From JBKEAR01 sp047972425 (GTDB lineage: Bacteria > Pseudomonadota > Alphaproteobacteria > JBKEAR01), in contig JBKEAR010000003.1 in NCBI GenBank assembly GCA_047972425.1, forward strand, positions 186,001 through 250,000: DNA of 64,000 bases, written 5' to 3'. Positions 18,465 to 26,536 of the stretch are shown piece by piece (the stretch's first letter is position 1; every line of letters begins with the position of its first letter). The notes under the pieces are model-generated. The model ran no database searches and was not told the DNA's origin. It saw only the letters and a program-made list of their open reading frames with translations. The translations under genes were made by a program, and so were the position numbers.

Positions 18465-19075
18465 TATCATCAGAGCTTTTTAGAGGCTTAACCTTAGGTG
18501 GGTCTTTGATTATAGCAATTGGTGCACAAAATGCTCATATTTTACGCCAAGGCATCATAAGGCAATCGCCATGGCTAACCGCCTTTATATGTAGTATATG
18601 CGATACCATACTGATAGCTTGTGCTATTTGGGTTTTTGGTCAAATTTTTCAACAAAATGTTTGGTTAACAAATATTGCTATCATTGGCGGATGTTTGTAT
18701 TTGCTCTATTTCTCCTTTGAGAGTTTTAAGGCTGTATTTTCTAATCAAAGTTTAGATATTACGGTTGGCCAAAATACTAAAAATTTACGTAATATTATCA
18801 TGCGCACATTAATGGTTAGCCTGTTAAATCCCCATGCATTGCTCGATACTTTTGTTATTATGGGTAGCGCCACAGTTACACTTAACCCTGCAGAAAAAAT
18901 GTCATTCATGATTGGTGCAATTATTGCCTCTTGGGTATGGTTTTGGGGATTAGCCGGGCTTGCTCATCAATTATCGCCTATATTATCGCGCCCCAATATT
19001 TGGCGGATAATTAATACGATTATTGGTTTAATCTTACTCTATTTTGCCATTCATCTTTTTAGGGCATTATTTTAA
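18455..19075 (+). CDS. LysE/ArgO-family amino acid exporter
   Basis: Inner-membrane exporter of basic amino acids or related compounds. The 206-residue product has about six hydrophobic segments and the family signature GLTLGGSLIIAIGAQNAHILRQGI near the N-terminus, followed by CDTILIACAIWVFG and LMVSLLNPHALLDTFVIMGS. These features match the LysE/ArgO branch. The start overlaps the preceding protease gene by 10 bases. A strong bidirectional terminator follows directly. Substrate is inferred only from the family, where lysine and arginine are typical. Confidence 0.92.
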   Translation: MEIISSELFRGLTLGGSLIIAIGAQNAHILRQGIIRQSPWLTAFICSICDTILIACAIWVFGQIFQQNVWLTNIAIIGGCLYLLYFSFESFKAVFSNQSLDITVGQNTKNLRNIIMRTLMVSLLNPHALLDTFVIMGSATVTLNPAEKMSFMIGAIIASWVWFWGLAGLAHQLSPILSRPNIWRIINTIIGLILLYFAIHLFRALF

Positions 19076-19076
19076 T

Positions 19077-19105
19077 AAAAAGCTCCCCAAATTGGGGAGC
19101 TTTTT
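19077..19105. terminator. bidirectional terminator between lysE-type gene and helicase remnant
   Basis: GC-rich hairpin AAAGCTCCCCAA / TTGGGGAGCTTT with T-runs on both strands, placed between convergent genes. The last codon of the minus-strand gene touches the T-run. Confidence 0.93.
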
Positions 19106-20208
19106 TATTCATCTTCGGTCTCTAAAGTGGAATTTTTAAATAGTATTTCCTTAAGCATAAAGGCAGGGGTATGTTCCCCCATACCAATTATACGCCCTTG
19201 TGGATTACGACGAACCTTGGGTTTGGCCATTTGTTTGACTTCGATATCAAGCTTAATTTCATTATCGGCCGGTTCTTCAATAGCAGGTTGTTCAGGGGCA
19301 GTTACCTCTGTAATTTTATCACTTTGGCGCCGCCGTGTCCGTTTTTTGGGTAAACGTTGCTCGGTTGTATCTGGCTTTGTTTTCCGTGGGCGTGTACGGG
19401 TTTTAGAAACAGCCTCAATATCTGTTGCTACATCTGTTATTACATTGTCTTCAGCAGCTTCTTCAACTACAGCTGCAGCTTTGGCCGCTTTTGGTTGTTT
19501 CTTTTGCTTACTTGAAGGTTTAGCAGATTTTTTTCTTCTCGATTTTTTATCTGGTTCAGCTTCATCAACTGTTTTTACACCAGTATCATCAGCTTTTTCT
19601 TCAGCTTGGTTTCCTGATTTTTTTGGCTTTGCTTGTGTTGGTAATTTATCACTATGAAAATCAATACCAATATTGACATTATGATGGCCTTTTAATCGGC
19701 CCAACTGAAGATTAACATTTTTATCTAAAATATTTTGAATATATTTTGTATCTTCTGGGGAAACAAAAGACCAGATTTCTGCAGGTTTTTTCATTGATAT
19801 TGCAAAAGATAAATTATCCAAATAGTCTTTAACTTTGGTTGGTAAATCAAATTGAAGAATATGAGAGATATTGGTTTTGTTATCAACATCTTTTAGTTGT
19901 GCATGTGTTCCAACAAAAAATAGTGATTTATTTTTCGCCGATTGAATTTTGTTTTCAATATCTTCTTTACTTAAGCCTTCTAAAGCATAAACCTGATCGG
20001 TAAAATCTTTGTCTAAAGATTTAATAATTGCGGTTACACTTCGTTTTTGATTACAGATGATAAGGCTTGTTTTTGTTTTTCTGTTCAAAATAAATTGGCG
20101 TAAAAGTATACGTTTTTTCGCCGATACGGATTCTGTACGTTTTTCCCCAGCTTTTAGGGTTAATATATATTGTTTTACAGAATTTTCCACTTTTGTGGGC
20201 GCATTCAC
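19105..20208 (-). CDS. degenerate DEAD-box helicase C-terminal half with long basic tail
   Basis: A 367-residue protein that lines up with only the second RecA domain of an RhlE-type helicase. Recognisable segments are KKRILLRQFILNRKTKTSLIICNQKR (motif IV region), LFFVGTHAQLKDVD where helicases have VATDIAARGLD (motif V), HILQFDLPTKVKDYLDNL where they have INYDLP...YVHRIGRTGR, and WSFVSPEDTKYIQNI. The DEAD domain is absent and the arginine-finger motif VI is lost, so ATP hydrolysis is not expected. Residues about 190-340 are a disordered Lys/Arg/Ala/Glu tail, ending in GRIIGMGEHTPAFMLKEILF, which resembles the end of alphaproteobacterial RhlE. The GTG start has AAAGGAG 8 bases upstream, so it appears to be expressed. 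It may be an RNA-binding relic rather than a helicase. Confidence 0.75.
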   Translation of the reverse strand: MNAPTKVENSVKQYILTLKAGEKRTESVSAKKRILLRQFILNRKTKTSLIICNQKRSVTAIIKSLDKDFTDQVYALEGLSKEDIENKIQSAKNKSLFFVGTHAQLKDVDNKTNISHILQFDLPTKVKDYLDNLSFAISMKKPAEIWSFVSPEDTKYIQNILDKNVNLQLGRLKGHHNVNIGIDFHSDKLPTQAKPKKSGNQAEEKADDTGVKTVDEAEPDKKSRRKKSAKPSSKQKKQPKAAKAAAVVEEAAEDNVITDVATDIEAVSKTRTRPRKTKPDTTEQRLPKKRTRRRQSDKITEVTAPEQPAIEEPADNEIKLDIEVKQMAKPKVRRNPQGRIIGMGEHTPAFMLKEILFKNSTLETEDE

Positions 20209-20359
20209 CGGATTTTCTCCTTTAATTGGTATTATAAATAAAAAATAAAATATGAATGAGGCTTAATAGTATAAAGCCCATAATTAATATTGCCTTTGGT
20301 TGTTGTTTTATCATATTGTTATGCATCTTACAAAATATTAATTAATAAAGACATGGATA

Positions 20360-21055
20360 ATGAAGCAAAATCTTATTTTAATTCCGGGATTACTCAATGA
20401 TGAACGCTTGTGGCGGCATCAAATTCAGTTTTTCGAAAATGATTACAACATTATTGTTCCTAAAATAAAAGGGCACACACATATCTCGGCCATGGCGAGG
20501 GAGATTATTGAAAATGCGCCGGAAAGCTTTGCTTTAGCCGGGCTTTCCATGGGGGGCTATATTGCTATGGAGATGTTGCGCCAAGCATCATCGCGTATCA
20601 ATAAAGTTGCTTTTTTAGACACAAGTTGGCTAGCAGATGATGAAAACCGCCAAAAAGATCGCCATAGATTAATGGATTTATCGGAAATGGGACGCTTTGA
20701 AGGGGTTACCGACTTACTTTTAAAGCAAATTGTTGCTAAAGAAAATCTTGATAATCCCGCAATTACAAATGTTATTAAAACGATGGCTAAAGAAACCGGG
20801 CAAAAAGAGTTTATTAATCAACAAAAGCTTATTCTTTCTCGCCCCGATAGTGTGCGCGATTTTTCATCTATCCGGGTGCCGGCATTATGTTTGGTCGGGC
20901 GCGAAGATAAGCTTACACCACCCCATATTTTAAAGGAGATGTCTGCAGCTTTAAAAGAAGGCATATATTGCGAAATTGAAGGTGCAGGGCATTTGCCCCC
21001 CTTAGAGCAACCCATTGCCGTAACGGCTGCTATGCAGGTTTGGCTAGGATTATAG
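20360..21055 (+). CDS. alpha/beta-fold hydrolase
   Basis: A 231-residue serine hydrolase of unknown substrate. The nucleophile elbow is GLSMGGYIA (Ser about 76), the acid is in LVGREDKLTPPHI, and the catalytic His is in EGAGHLPPLEQP near the C-terminus, so the triad is complete. It lacks a signal peptide and is presumably cytoplasmic. It lies downstream of the divergent helicase remnant and about 70 bases before the lipoprotein gene. Family members include esterases and acyl hydrolases; nothing here narrows the choice. Confidence 0.88.
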   Translation: MKQNLILIPGLLNDERLWRHQIQFFENDYNIIVPKIKGHTHISAMAREIIENAPESFALAGLSMGGYIAMEMLRQASSRINKVAFLDTSWLADDENRQKDRHRLMDLSEMGRFEGVTDLLLKQIVAKENLDNPAITNVIKTMAKETGQKEFINQQKLILSRPDSVRDFSSIRVPALCLVGREDKLTPPHILKEMSAALKEGIYCEIEGAGHLPPLEQPIAVTAAMQVWLGL

Positions 21056-21129
21056 GCAAAAAGGCTTGATAGTTTTGTGATAGTTGCTTAAAATAGCAAC
21101 CGAATTGAAAATATATTTTTAGGTATTTG

Positions 21130-21528
21130 ATGAAAAAAATTATTTTACCCTTAATTTTCTTGGCTGCTTGCACCCAAGAAACACCAGATTTTATGCAATC
21201 GGCTGGTGCAAATGCAAAGAAAGAATGCCCCATTATCTCAAGCGGGCAAACAGTGGCTGTTGCAAAAATTACCTTTGATAAACAAAGTTTAGAGCTCACA
21301 TCCAAAGATCAAGAAATTTTGGGTGAGGTTGCTGATATGTATCAGAGATGCGGTGGTAAAATAGTCATTAATGGTTCAAATTCATCATCAGAACCTGCCG
21401 ATTACGGTTTTTTACGGGCTGGAGTCGTATCTAAAGAGCTCGAAAAAAATCGCGTAAATCCAAATATCATGGATTTTCAACAAAAAAACAATGCAACCCG
21501 AGATGTTATTGTCTCATTTAAGAAATAG
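21130..21528 (+). CDS. small divergent OmpA-like lipoprotein
   Basis: A 132-residue secreted protein with a short signal peptide and lipobox (FLAAC, Cys about 16). The rest resembles a divergent OmpA/Pal-type domain: VAKITFDKQSLELTSKDQEILGEVADMYQRC, KIVINGSNSS, LRAGVVSKELEKNRVNPNIM. The usual peptidoglycan-binding Asp and Arg signature (as in Pal at 1060-1530) is not clear, and two Cys (in KKECP and QRCGG) may pair. The ATG at 21130 is chosen over a TTG three bases upstream. It sits 9 bases before the aminotransferase gene. Function is unknown. Confidence 0.7.
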   Translation: MKKIILPLIFLAACTQETPDFMQSAGANAKKECPIISSGQTVAVAKITFDKQSLELTSKDQEILGEVADMYQRCGGKIVINGSNSSSEPADYGFLRAGVVSKELEKNRVNPNIMDFQQKNNATRDVIVSFKK

Positions 21529-21537
21529 GAAAGTAAA

Positions 21538-22755
21538 ATGAATAACGAATTTCACGCTTTACGTCGTTTGCCCCCTTATGTTTTTGCCGAAGTTAATCGG
21601 TTAAAGGCGGCGGCGCGAGCGGCAGGGGAAGACGTTATTGATTTTGGCATGGGTAACCCGGATTCGCCATCGCCCAAGCATGTGGTGGAGAAATTACGTG
21701 AAACCGTGCTAAACCCTAAAACACATGGATATTCAACATCTAAGGGTATTAAGGGTTTACGCAATGCATTTAGTGCCTATTATGATCGCCGATTTAATGT
21801 AAAAATTAATCCGGAAACCGAAGCCGTTGTGACTTTGGGTTCTAAAGAAGGTTTGGCCAATTTAGCCTATGCTATCTCTAGCCCGGGCGATGTTTTTTTA
21901 GTGCCATCACCTAGCTACCCAATCCATCAGTTCGGGTTTGTTATCAGTGGGGGTGTTGTACGCACTTTGCCAGTTACACCCGATGAAAAGTTAATCCATG
22001 CCATTGAGCGTGCCGTTAAATATTCGGTGCCTGCACCAACGGCGATTGTACTTAACTATCCCAATAATCCCACAGGGCAAGTTGCCGATATCGAATTTTA
22101 CAAAGATGTTGTTAAATTGGCTAAAAAACATGGTTTATGGGTACTTTCGGATTTAGCTTATGCCGAGCTCTATTTCGATGGCAATCCACCGCCAAGTATT
22201 TTACAGGTAGAAGGCGCAAAGGATATAGCCGTAGAATTTACATCGATGTCTAAAACCTATTCTATGGCGGGCTGGCGTATTGGTTTTGCCGCAGGTAATG
22301 AGCGCTTAATTAATGCATTGGCGCGGGTAAAATCTTATTTGGATTATGGTGCATTTACCCCCATACAAGTTGCTGCAGCAACCGCGTTAAATGGCGACCA
22401 AAGCTATGTTGACGAAATGCGCGAACTTTATAAAAAACGCCGTAATACATTATTAGATGGTGTTAATCCTTCAGGGTGGATATTACCGGAGTCGAAAGCC
22501 ACAATGTTTGTATGGGCAAAAGTGCCCGATGAATTTGAGCATTTAGGCTCGTTGGGTTTTTCGAAAATATTACTTCAAGGGGCAAATGTTGCTGTTGCAC
22601 CGGGTGTTGGCTTTGGTGAAGAGGGCGAGGGCTATGTGCGTTTTGGCACAGTTGAAAATGAACAAAGAATAAGGCAAGCGGCAAAAAATATTCGTCAATT
22701 CATGGCCAATAAAGACCATTGGCTTAGTGTAGCGGAACAAGAAAAGGAAAAATAG
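21538..22755 (+). CDS. PLP-dependent aminotransferase, AlaC / LL-DAP aminotransferase-like
   Basis: Class I/II aminotransferase of 405 residues. Motifs include DFGMGNPDSPSP near the N-terminus, SPSYPIHQFGF, NYPNNPTGQVA, and the PLP-lysine segment SMSKTYSMAGWRIGF (Lys about 239). The sequence pattern is that of the alanine aminotransferase AlaC group. In alphaproteobacteria a gene of this kind usually precedes homoserine dehydrogenase, as it does here with a 4-base gap. It probably links pyruvate/alanine and other 2-oxo acids to the aspartate-family pathway. The exact substrate is uncertain. Confidence 0.92.
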   Translation: MNNEFHALRRLPPYVFAEVNRLKAAARAAGEDVIDFGMGNPDSPSPKHVVEKLRETVLNPKTHGYSTSKGIKGLRNAFSAYYDRRFNVKINPETEAVVTLGSKEGLANLAYAISSPGDVFLVPSPSYPIHQFGFVISGGVVRTLPVTPDEKLIHAIERAVKYSVPAPTAIVLNYPNNPTGQVADIEFYKDVVKLAKKHGLWVLSDLAYAELYFDGNPPPSILQVEGAKDIAVEFTSMSKTYSMAGWRIGFAAGNERLINALARVKSYLDYGAFTPIQVAAATALNGDQSYVDEMRELYKKRRNTLLDGVNPSGWILPESKATMFVWAKVPDEFEHLGSLGFSKILLQGANVAVAPGVGFGEEGEGYVRFGTVENEQRIRQAAKNIRQFMANKDHWLSVAEQEKEK

Positions 22756-22759
22756 ATAA

Positions 22760-24031
22760 ATGATAAAAATAGGCATCGCAGGTATTGGTGTTGTCGGTTT
22801 TGGCAGCTTAGAACTTTTAGTAAAAAATAAAGAATTAATTAAACAACGTACGGGTGAAGACGTTGTTGTAACTGCAGTTGCAAACCGAATGCCTAAAGAT
22901 ATTACCAATATGAGCGATGCTCGTTTTTATGATGATGCTCTAGAAATGTTGGATACTGAAGATTTTGATGTGGTTTTAGAACTTATGGGGGGCTCTGGCG
23001 GTGTTGCGTTAGAGTTTGTAAAAAAAGCTATTCAAAAAAACATTCATGTGGTTACAGCCAATAAAGCCTTATTGGCGCATTATGGTAATACATTATTTGC
23101 CTTAGCGAAACAACATGGCGTTCACATTGGCTTTGAGGCCTCTGTTGGTGGGGGTATCCCTTGTTTAAAGGGCTTGCGTGAAGGTTTAGCCGCTAATGAA
23201 ATTAAGGCGGTTTATGGTCTTTTAAACGGAACATCAAATTATATTTTAACCGAAATGACCGAAACAGGTGGATCATTCGAGGATATTTTGGCTAAAGCCC
23301 AAGAATTAGGTTATGCCGAAGCCGACCCGACTTTTGATGTCGGCGGTATTGATGCAGCCCATAAACTATCGTTACTGGCCGCAATGGCATTTGGTAACGA
23401 GATTGATTTTGCATCGGTTCGCACCGATGGCATTAACGAAATTACACCTGTTGATATCGCCTATGCCAAAGAGTTGGGTTATAAAATTAAATTGTTAGCT
23501 CTTGCCCGTAAAACCGCCCATGGTATCGAGCAACGGGTTCAACCTGTTATGTTGCCTAAAAATAATCCGGTCGCACAGGTTGATGGTGTGTTTAATACCG
23601 TTGTGGTCGAGGGTGACTTTATTGGCCGCACACAGTTTAATGGCCCCGGTGCTGGGGATCATGCAACGGCATCGGCTGTTATTGCCGATGTCATTGATAT
23701 TGCACGTAACGTCAATGTGCCGCCGCTTTCATATATAGAATTAAAATCACCAAACCCATTAAAGTTAGAAGAGGCCGAAAATAGTTATTATTTGCGTATT
23801 CAATGCATGGATAATCCGGGCTCTTTGGCGAAGATAACAAAAATATTGGGCGAAGCCGGTTTATCGATTGTTTCGGTTTTACAACATGAGGCCGATCATA
23901 ATCAGATTGTTCCTGTTGTATTTACACTTGCGCCGGCAAAAAGACCGATTGTCTTAGATGCTATTCAAAAAATTGAAGAGCTTAATATTGTTATTGCTCC
24001 GGTAACGCATTTGCGTATAGAGAAATTTTAA
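22760..24031 (+). CDS. hom: homoserine dehydrogenase
   Basis: Reduces aspartate semialdehyde to homoserine, the branch point to threonine and methionine. The 423-residue product starts with an NAD(P)-binding GIAGIGVVGFG, has the VTANKALLAHYG and GLLNGTSNYILTEM motifs, EADPTFDVGGIDAAHKL with the catalytic Asp/Lys region, and a C-terminal ACT domain (about 345-423, RIQCMDNPGSLAKITKILG) for feedback control by threonine. Genes before and after are very close. In many alphaproteobacteria glpX lies between hom and recJ; here it is absent. Confidence 0.96.
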   Translation: MIKIGIAGIGVVGFGSLELLVKNKELIKQRTGEDVVVTAVANRMPKDITNMSDARFYDDALEMLDTEDFDVVLELMGGSGGVALEFVKKAIQKNIHVVTANKALLAHYGNTLFALAKQHGVHIGFEASVGGGIPCLKGLREGLAANEIKAVYGLLNGTSNYILTEMTETGGSFEDILAKAQELGYAEADPTFDVGGIDAAHKLSLLAAMAFGNEIDFASVRTDGINEITPVDIAYAKELGYKIKLLALARKTAHGIEQRVQPVMLPKNNPVAQVDGVFNTVVVEGDFIGRTQFNGPGAGDHATASAVIADVIDIARNVNVPPLSYIELKSPNPLKLEEAENSYYLRIQCMDNPGSLAKITKILGEAGLSIVSVLQHEADHNQIVPVVFTLAPAKRPIVLDAIQKIEELNIVIAPVTHLRIEKF

Positions 24032-24045
24032 TAGAAAGCGAAATA

Positions 24046-25830
24046 ATGGTAAAAGAAGAGCAGATTGTTGATAGTTCAAAGACCGCATCGAAAAAACGGT
24101 GGATATTGCGCCGTGGAGATAATGGCCTTGCGCAAGATTTAGAGCGTGGGTTTGCATTAAATCCGGTAACGGCCAATATCCTATCGGCGCGTGGTTTTTC
24201 TATTGATGATATGCCTACATTTTTAGACCCTAAATTGGCATCTTCATTGCCCGATCCATTTGTTATGGCGGATATGAAAAAATTCTCGGTAGCGATTACA
24301 AAGCTTATTTTAAATGGGGAACCCATTGGCATTATTGGAGATTATGATGTTGATGGTGCAACCAGTACAGCCTTATTATTGCGCTTTCTTAAGGCAATTA
24401 AAATTCGCCATACCCATTATATTCCGGATCGGATAGATGAGGGTTACGGCCCAAGCCCTGCTGCTTTTGAACATTTTAAACAACATAATATTAAACATAT
24501 TATCGCTGTGGATTGCGGTACAACCGCTTTTGAAATTTTAGAAGAAGCTGCAAATGATGGTTTTTTTATTCATATTTTAGACCATCATGAGCCGGCACTT
24601 TCTTTGCCTGTTTGTGAGTCCATTGTTAATCCAAGACGTTTTGATGATCAGTCAGGCTTAGGGCATTTAGCTGCTGTGGGTGTTGTGTTTATGGGGTTGG
24701 TTGCCATTAACCGTAATTTACGTGAGGTTGGTTATTACAAAAGCAATAAAATTACCGAGCCGCAACTCATGGAACAATTAGATTTAGTTGCTTTAGGCAC
24801 AGTATGCGATGTTGTACCGCTTACAGGGCTTAATCGGGCTTTTGTCTCGCAAGGATTAAAGGTGATGAAACGCCGGGGCAATATCGGGCTTAAACATTTG
24901 TGCGATATATCTGGCCTTAATGAAGCCCCACAAGCTTGGCATTTAGGTTTTATGCTTGGGCCACGGATTAATGCGGGGGGGCGTGTTGGAAAATCAGACC
25001 ATGGTGCGCGATTATTATCAACCTTAAATGAAAATGAAGCCAAAAAGCTAACACAAGAACTAGATAGTTTTAACAAGCAGCGACAATCGATTGAGCAAGA
25101 TATTTTAGAAGAAGCAAAAATTCAGCTTAACCAGATTAAAACACCGCAATCGGCTATTATTATTGGTGATTCCCAATGGCATTCGGGGGTGGTGGGGATT
25201 ATTGCCTCGCGGATTAAAGAGCAATATTATAAGCCTTGTTTGGTTTGGTGTTCGGATAACGAGGGTAATTATGTTGGCTCCGGTCGCTCCATACCGGGGG
25301 TCGATTTAGGCTCTATTATTTTATCGGCCGTAGAATCCGGTGTGTTAATCCGAGGTGGCGGGCACTCGCAAGCTGCAGGGTTTACCGTTTTACCTTCAAA
25401 GCTCGATGAATTTAAAGAGTTTATCAATAAACGTGTATCGCAATATATTAAAAATAACGATATTATCCCTGAGCTTCATCTTGATGCTTTAATCAGCCCC
25501 GAGGCTGCGCGGGTATCGCTTATGGAAGATTTAGAAAAGTTAGCCCCATTTGGCATGGCTAATCCGCAACCTAAATTTGTTATTAAAGTCGATAAACTCA
25601 ATATTGTTACACCTGTGGGCGTAGACAAACAGCATTTACGCTGTATTATTGATGTTAAAGGTTCTCCGAATATTACGGCCATGGCTTTTAGAGTAGCCGG
25701 AACAGAGCTTGAGCAAACATTATTACAAGCAAAAGGAAAGGCTGTATCGTTGGTTGGAGTTTTAAAAATTAACCAATGGAATGGTATTACAGCCCCCCAA
25801 ATCATCATTGAAGATGCAGCGATTTTATAG
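24046..25830 (+). CDS. recJ: single-stranded-DNA-specific exonuclease RecJ
   Basis: 5'-3' exonuclease acting on single-stranded DNA in recombination and repair. The 594-residue product carries the DHH phosphoesterase motifs: GDYDVDGATSTALLL, AVDCGTT, LDHHEP, the DVVPL segment, and the DHHA1 motif GSGRSIPGVDLGSII...GGGHSQAAGF. The length is normal for RecJ. The ATG follows the hom stop by 14 bases, and the HAD gene follows 2 bases after recJ. The whole run 21538-27895 looks like one operon. Confidence 0.97.
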   Translation: MVKEEQIVDSSKTASKKRWILRRGDNGLAQDLERGFALNPVTANILSARGFSIDDMPTFLDPKLASSLPDPFVMADMKKFSVAITKLILNGEPIGIIGDYDVDGATSTALLLRFLKAIKIRHTHYIPDRIDEGYGPSPAAFEHFKQHNIKHIIAVDCGTTAFEILEEAANDGFFIHILDHHEPALSLPVCESIVNPRRFDDQSGLGHLAAVGVVFMGLVAINRNLREVGYYKSNKITEPQLMEQLDLVALGTVCDVVPLTGLNRAFVSQGLKVMKRRGNIGLKHLCDISGLNEAPQAWHLGFMLGPRINAGGRVGKSDHGARLLSTLNENEAKKLTQELDSFNKQRQSIEQDILEEAKIQLNQIKTPQSAIIIGDSQWHSGVVGIIASRIKEQYYKPCLVWCSDNEGNYVGSGRSIPGVDLGSIILSAVESGVLIRGGGHSQAAGFTVLPSKLDEFKEFINKRVSQYIKNNDIIPELHLDALISPEAARVSLMEDLEKLAPFGMANPQPKFVIKVDKLNIVTPVGVDKQHLRCIIDVKGSPNITAMAFRVAGTELEQTLLQAKGKAVSLVGVLKINQWNGITAPQIIIEDAAIL

Positions 25831-25832
25831 CC

Positions 25833-26528
25833 ATGGTCAATATAGATATTAAATCAACGCCAAATATGCCAAAAAATGGTGGATTTTTAGAAGATTATAC
25901 ATGGATGCGCCTTCTTAAAAAGGAGCAAACGGTTAGCTCAAAACCAAAACCTGCTTTATTTTTAGATAGAGATGGCGTAATTAATATAGAAAAAAGCTAT
26001 ATTACTCAGCCGGATATGTTGGAGTTAGAAGATGGTATTATTGAATTAATACGCTATTATAATCAGCAAAATTGGCCGGTTATTGTGGTAACTAATCAAT
26101 CGGGTATAGCCAAAGAAAAAATAAATTGGGCAACTTATTGGCTTATTGAAGATCGCCTTATTCAAGATTTATCGGCCAAAGGGGCATTTTTAGACCTTAT
26201 TTTGGCTTGTCCTTGTCATCCGGAGGGGATAGAACCATATGATGACCCAAAGGCTCCGTCACGTAAACCTGCACCGGGTATGATTAATACGGCCAATGCA
26301 TTATTTGCAATTAACAAAGAGCAATCGGTTATTATTGGGGATCGGCTAAGGGATATAGAGGCTGGTTATAATGCTGGCCTTGCTTACGGAATATTAAGGG
26401 ATTCTAACCATGCCGAAGGAAGAATAGAGTGGAATAATGCAACCGTGGATATGTTTGCACCATTTCAGTTAAAAAAAATAAAAAATGTGGGTGAGGCTTT
26501 GCCTATAATTAAAGAGATGATTAAATAG
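25833..26528 (+). CDS. HAD-IIIA family hydrolase (GmhB/HisB-like phosphatase)
   Basis: A 231-residue phosphatase of the HAD superfamily. Motif I is LFLDRDGVINIEKSY, motif II VTNQSG, motif III SRKPAPGM, motif IV IGDRLRDIEAG. This resembles D-glycero-D-manno-heptose-1,7-bisphosphate phosphatase GmhB, but of the zinc-binding ligands known in GmhB (C-x-H ... C-x-C) two Cys are missing: the segment reads CPCHPEG...DPKAPSRKP. An N-terminal extension of about 40 residues precedes the domain. It starts 2 bases after recJ and ends 8 bases before hemN. The heptose role is only a possibility. Confidence 0.82.
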   Translation: MVNIDIKSTPNMPKNGGFLEDYTWMRLLKKEQTVSSKPKPALFLDRDGVINIEKSYITQPDMLELEDGIIELIRYYNQQNWPVIVVTNQSGIAKEKINWATYWLIEDRLIQDLSAKGAFLDLILACPCHPEGIEPYDDPKAPSRKPAPGMINTANALFAINKEQSVIIGDRLRDIEAGYNAGLAYGILRDSNHAEGRIEWNNATVDMFAPFQLKKIKNVGEALPIIKEMIK

Positions 26529-26536
26529 AGAAAAAG

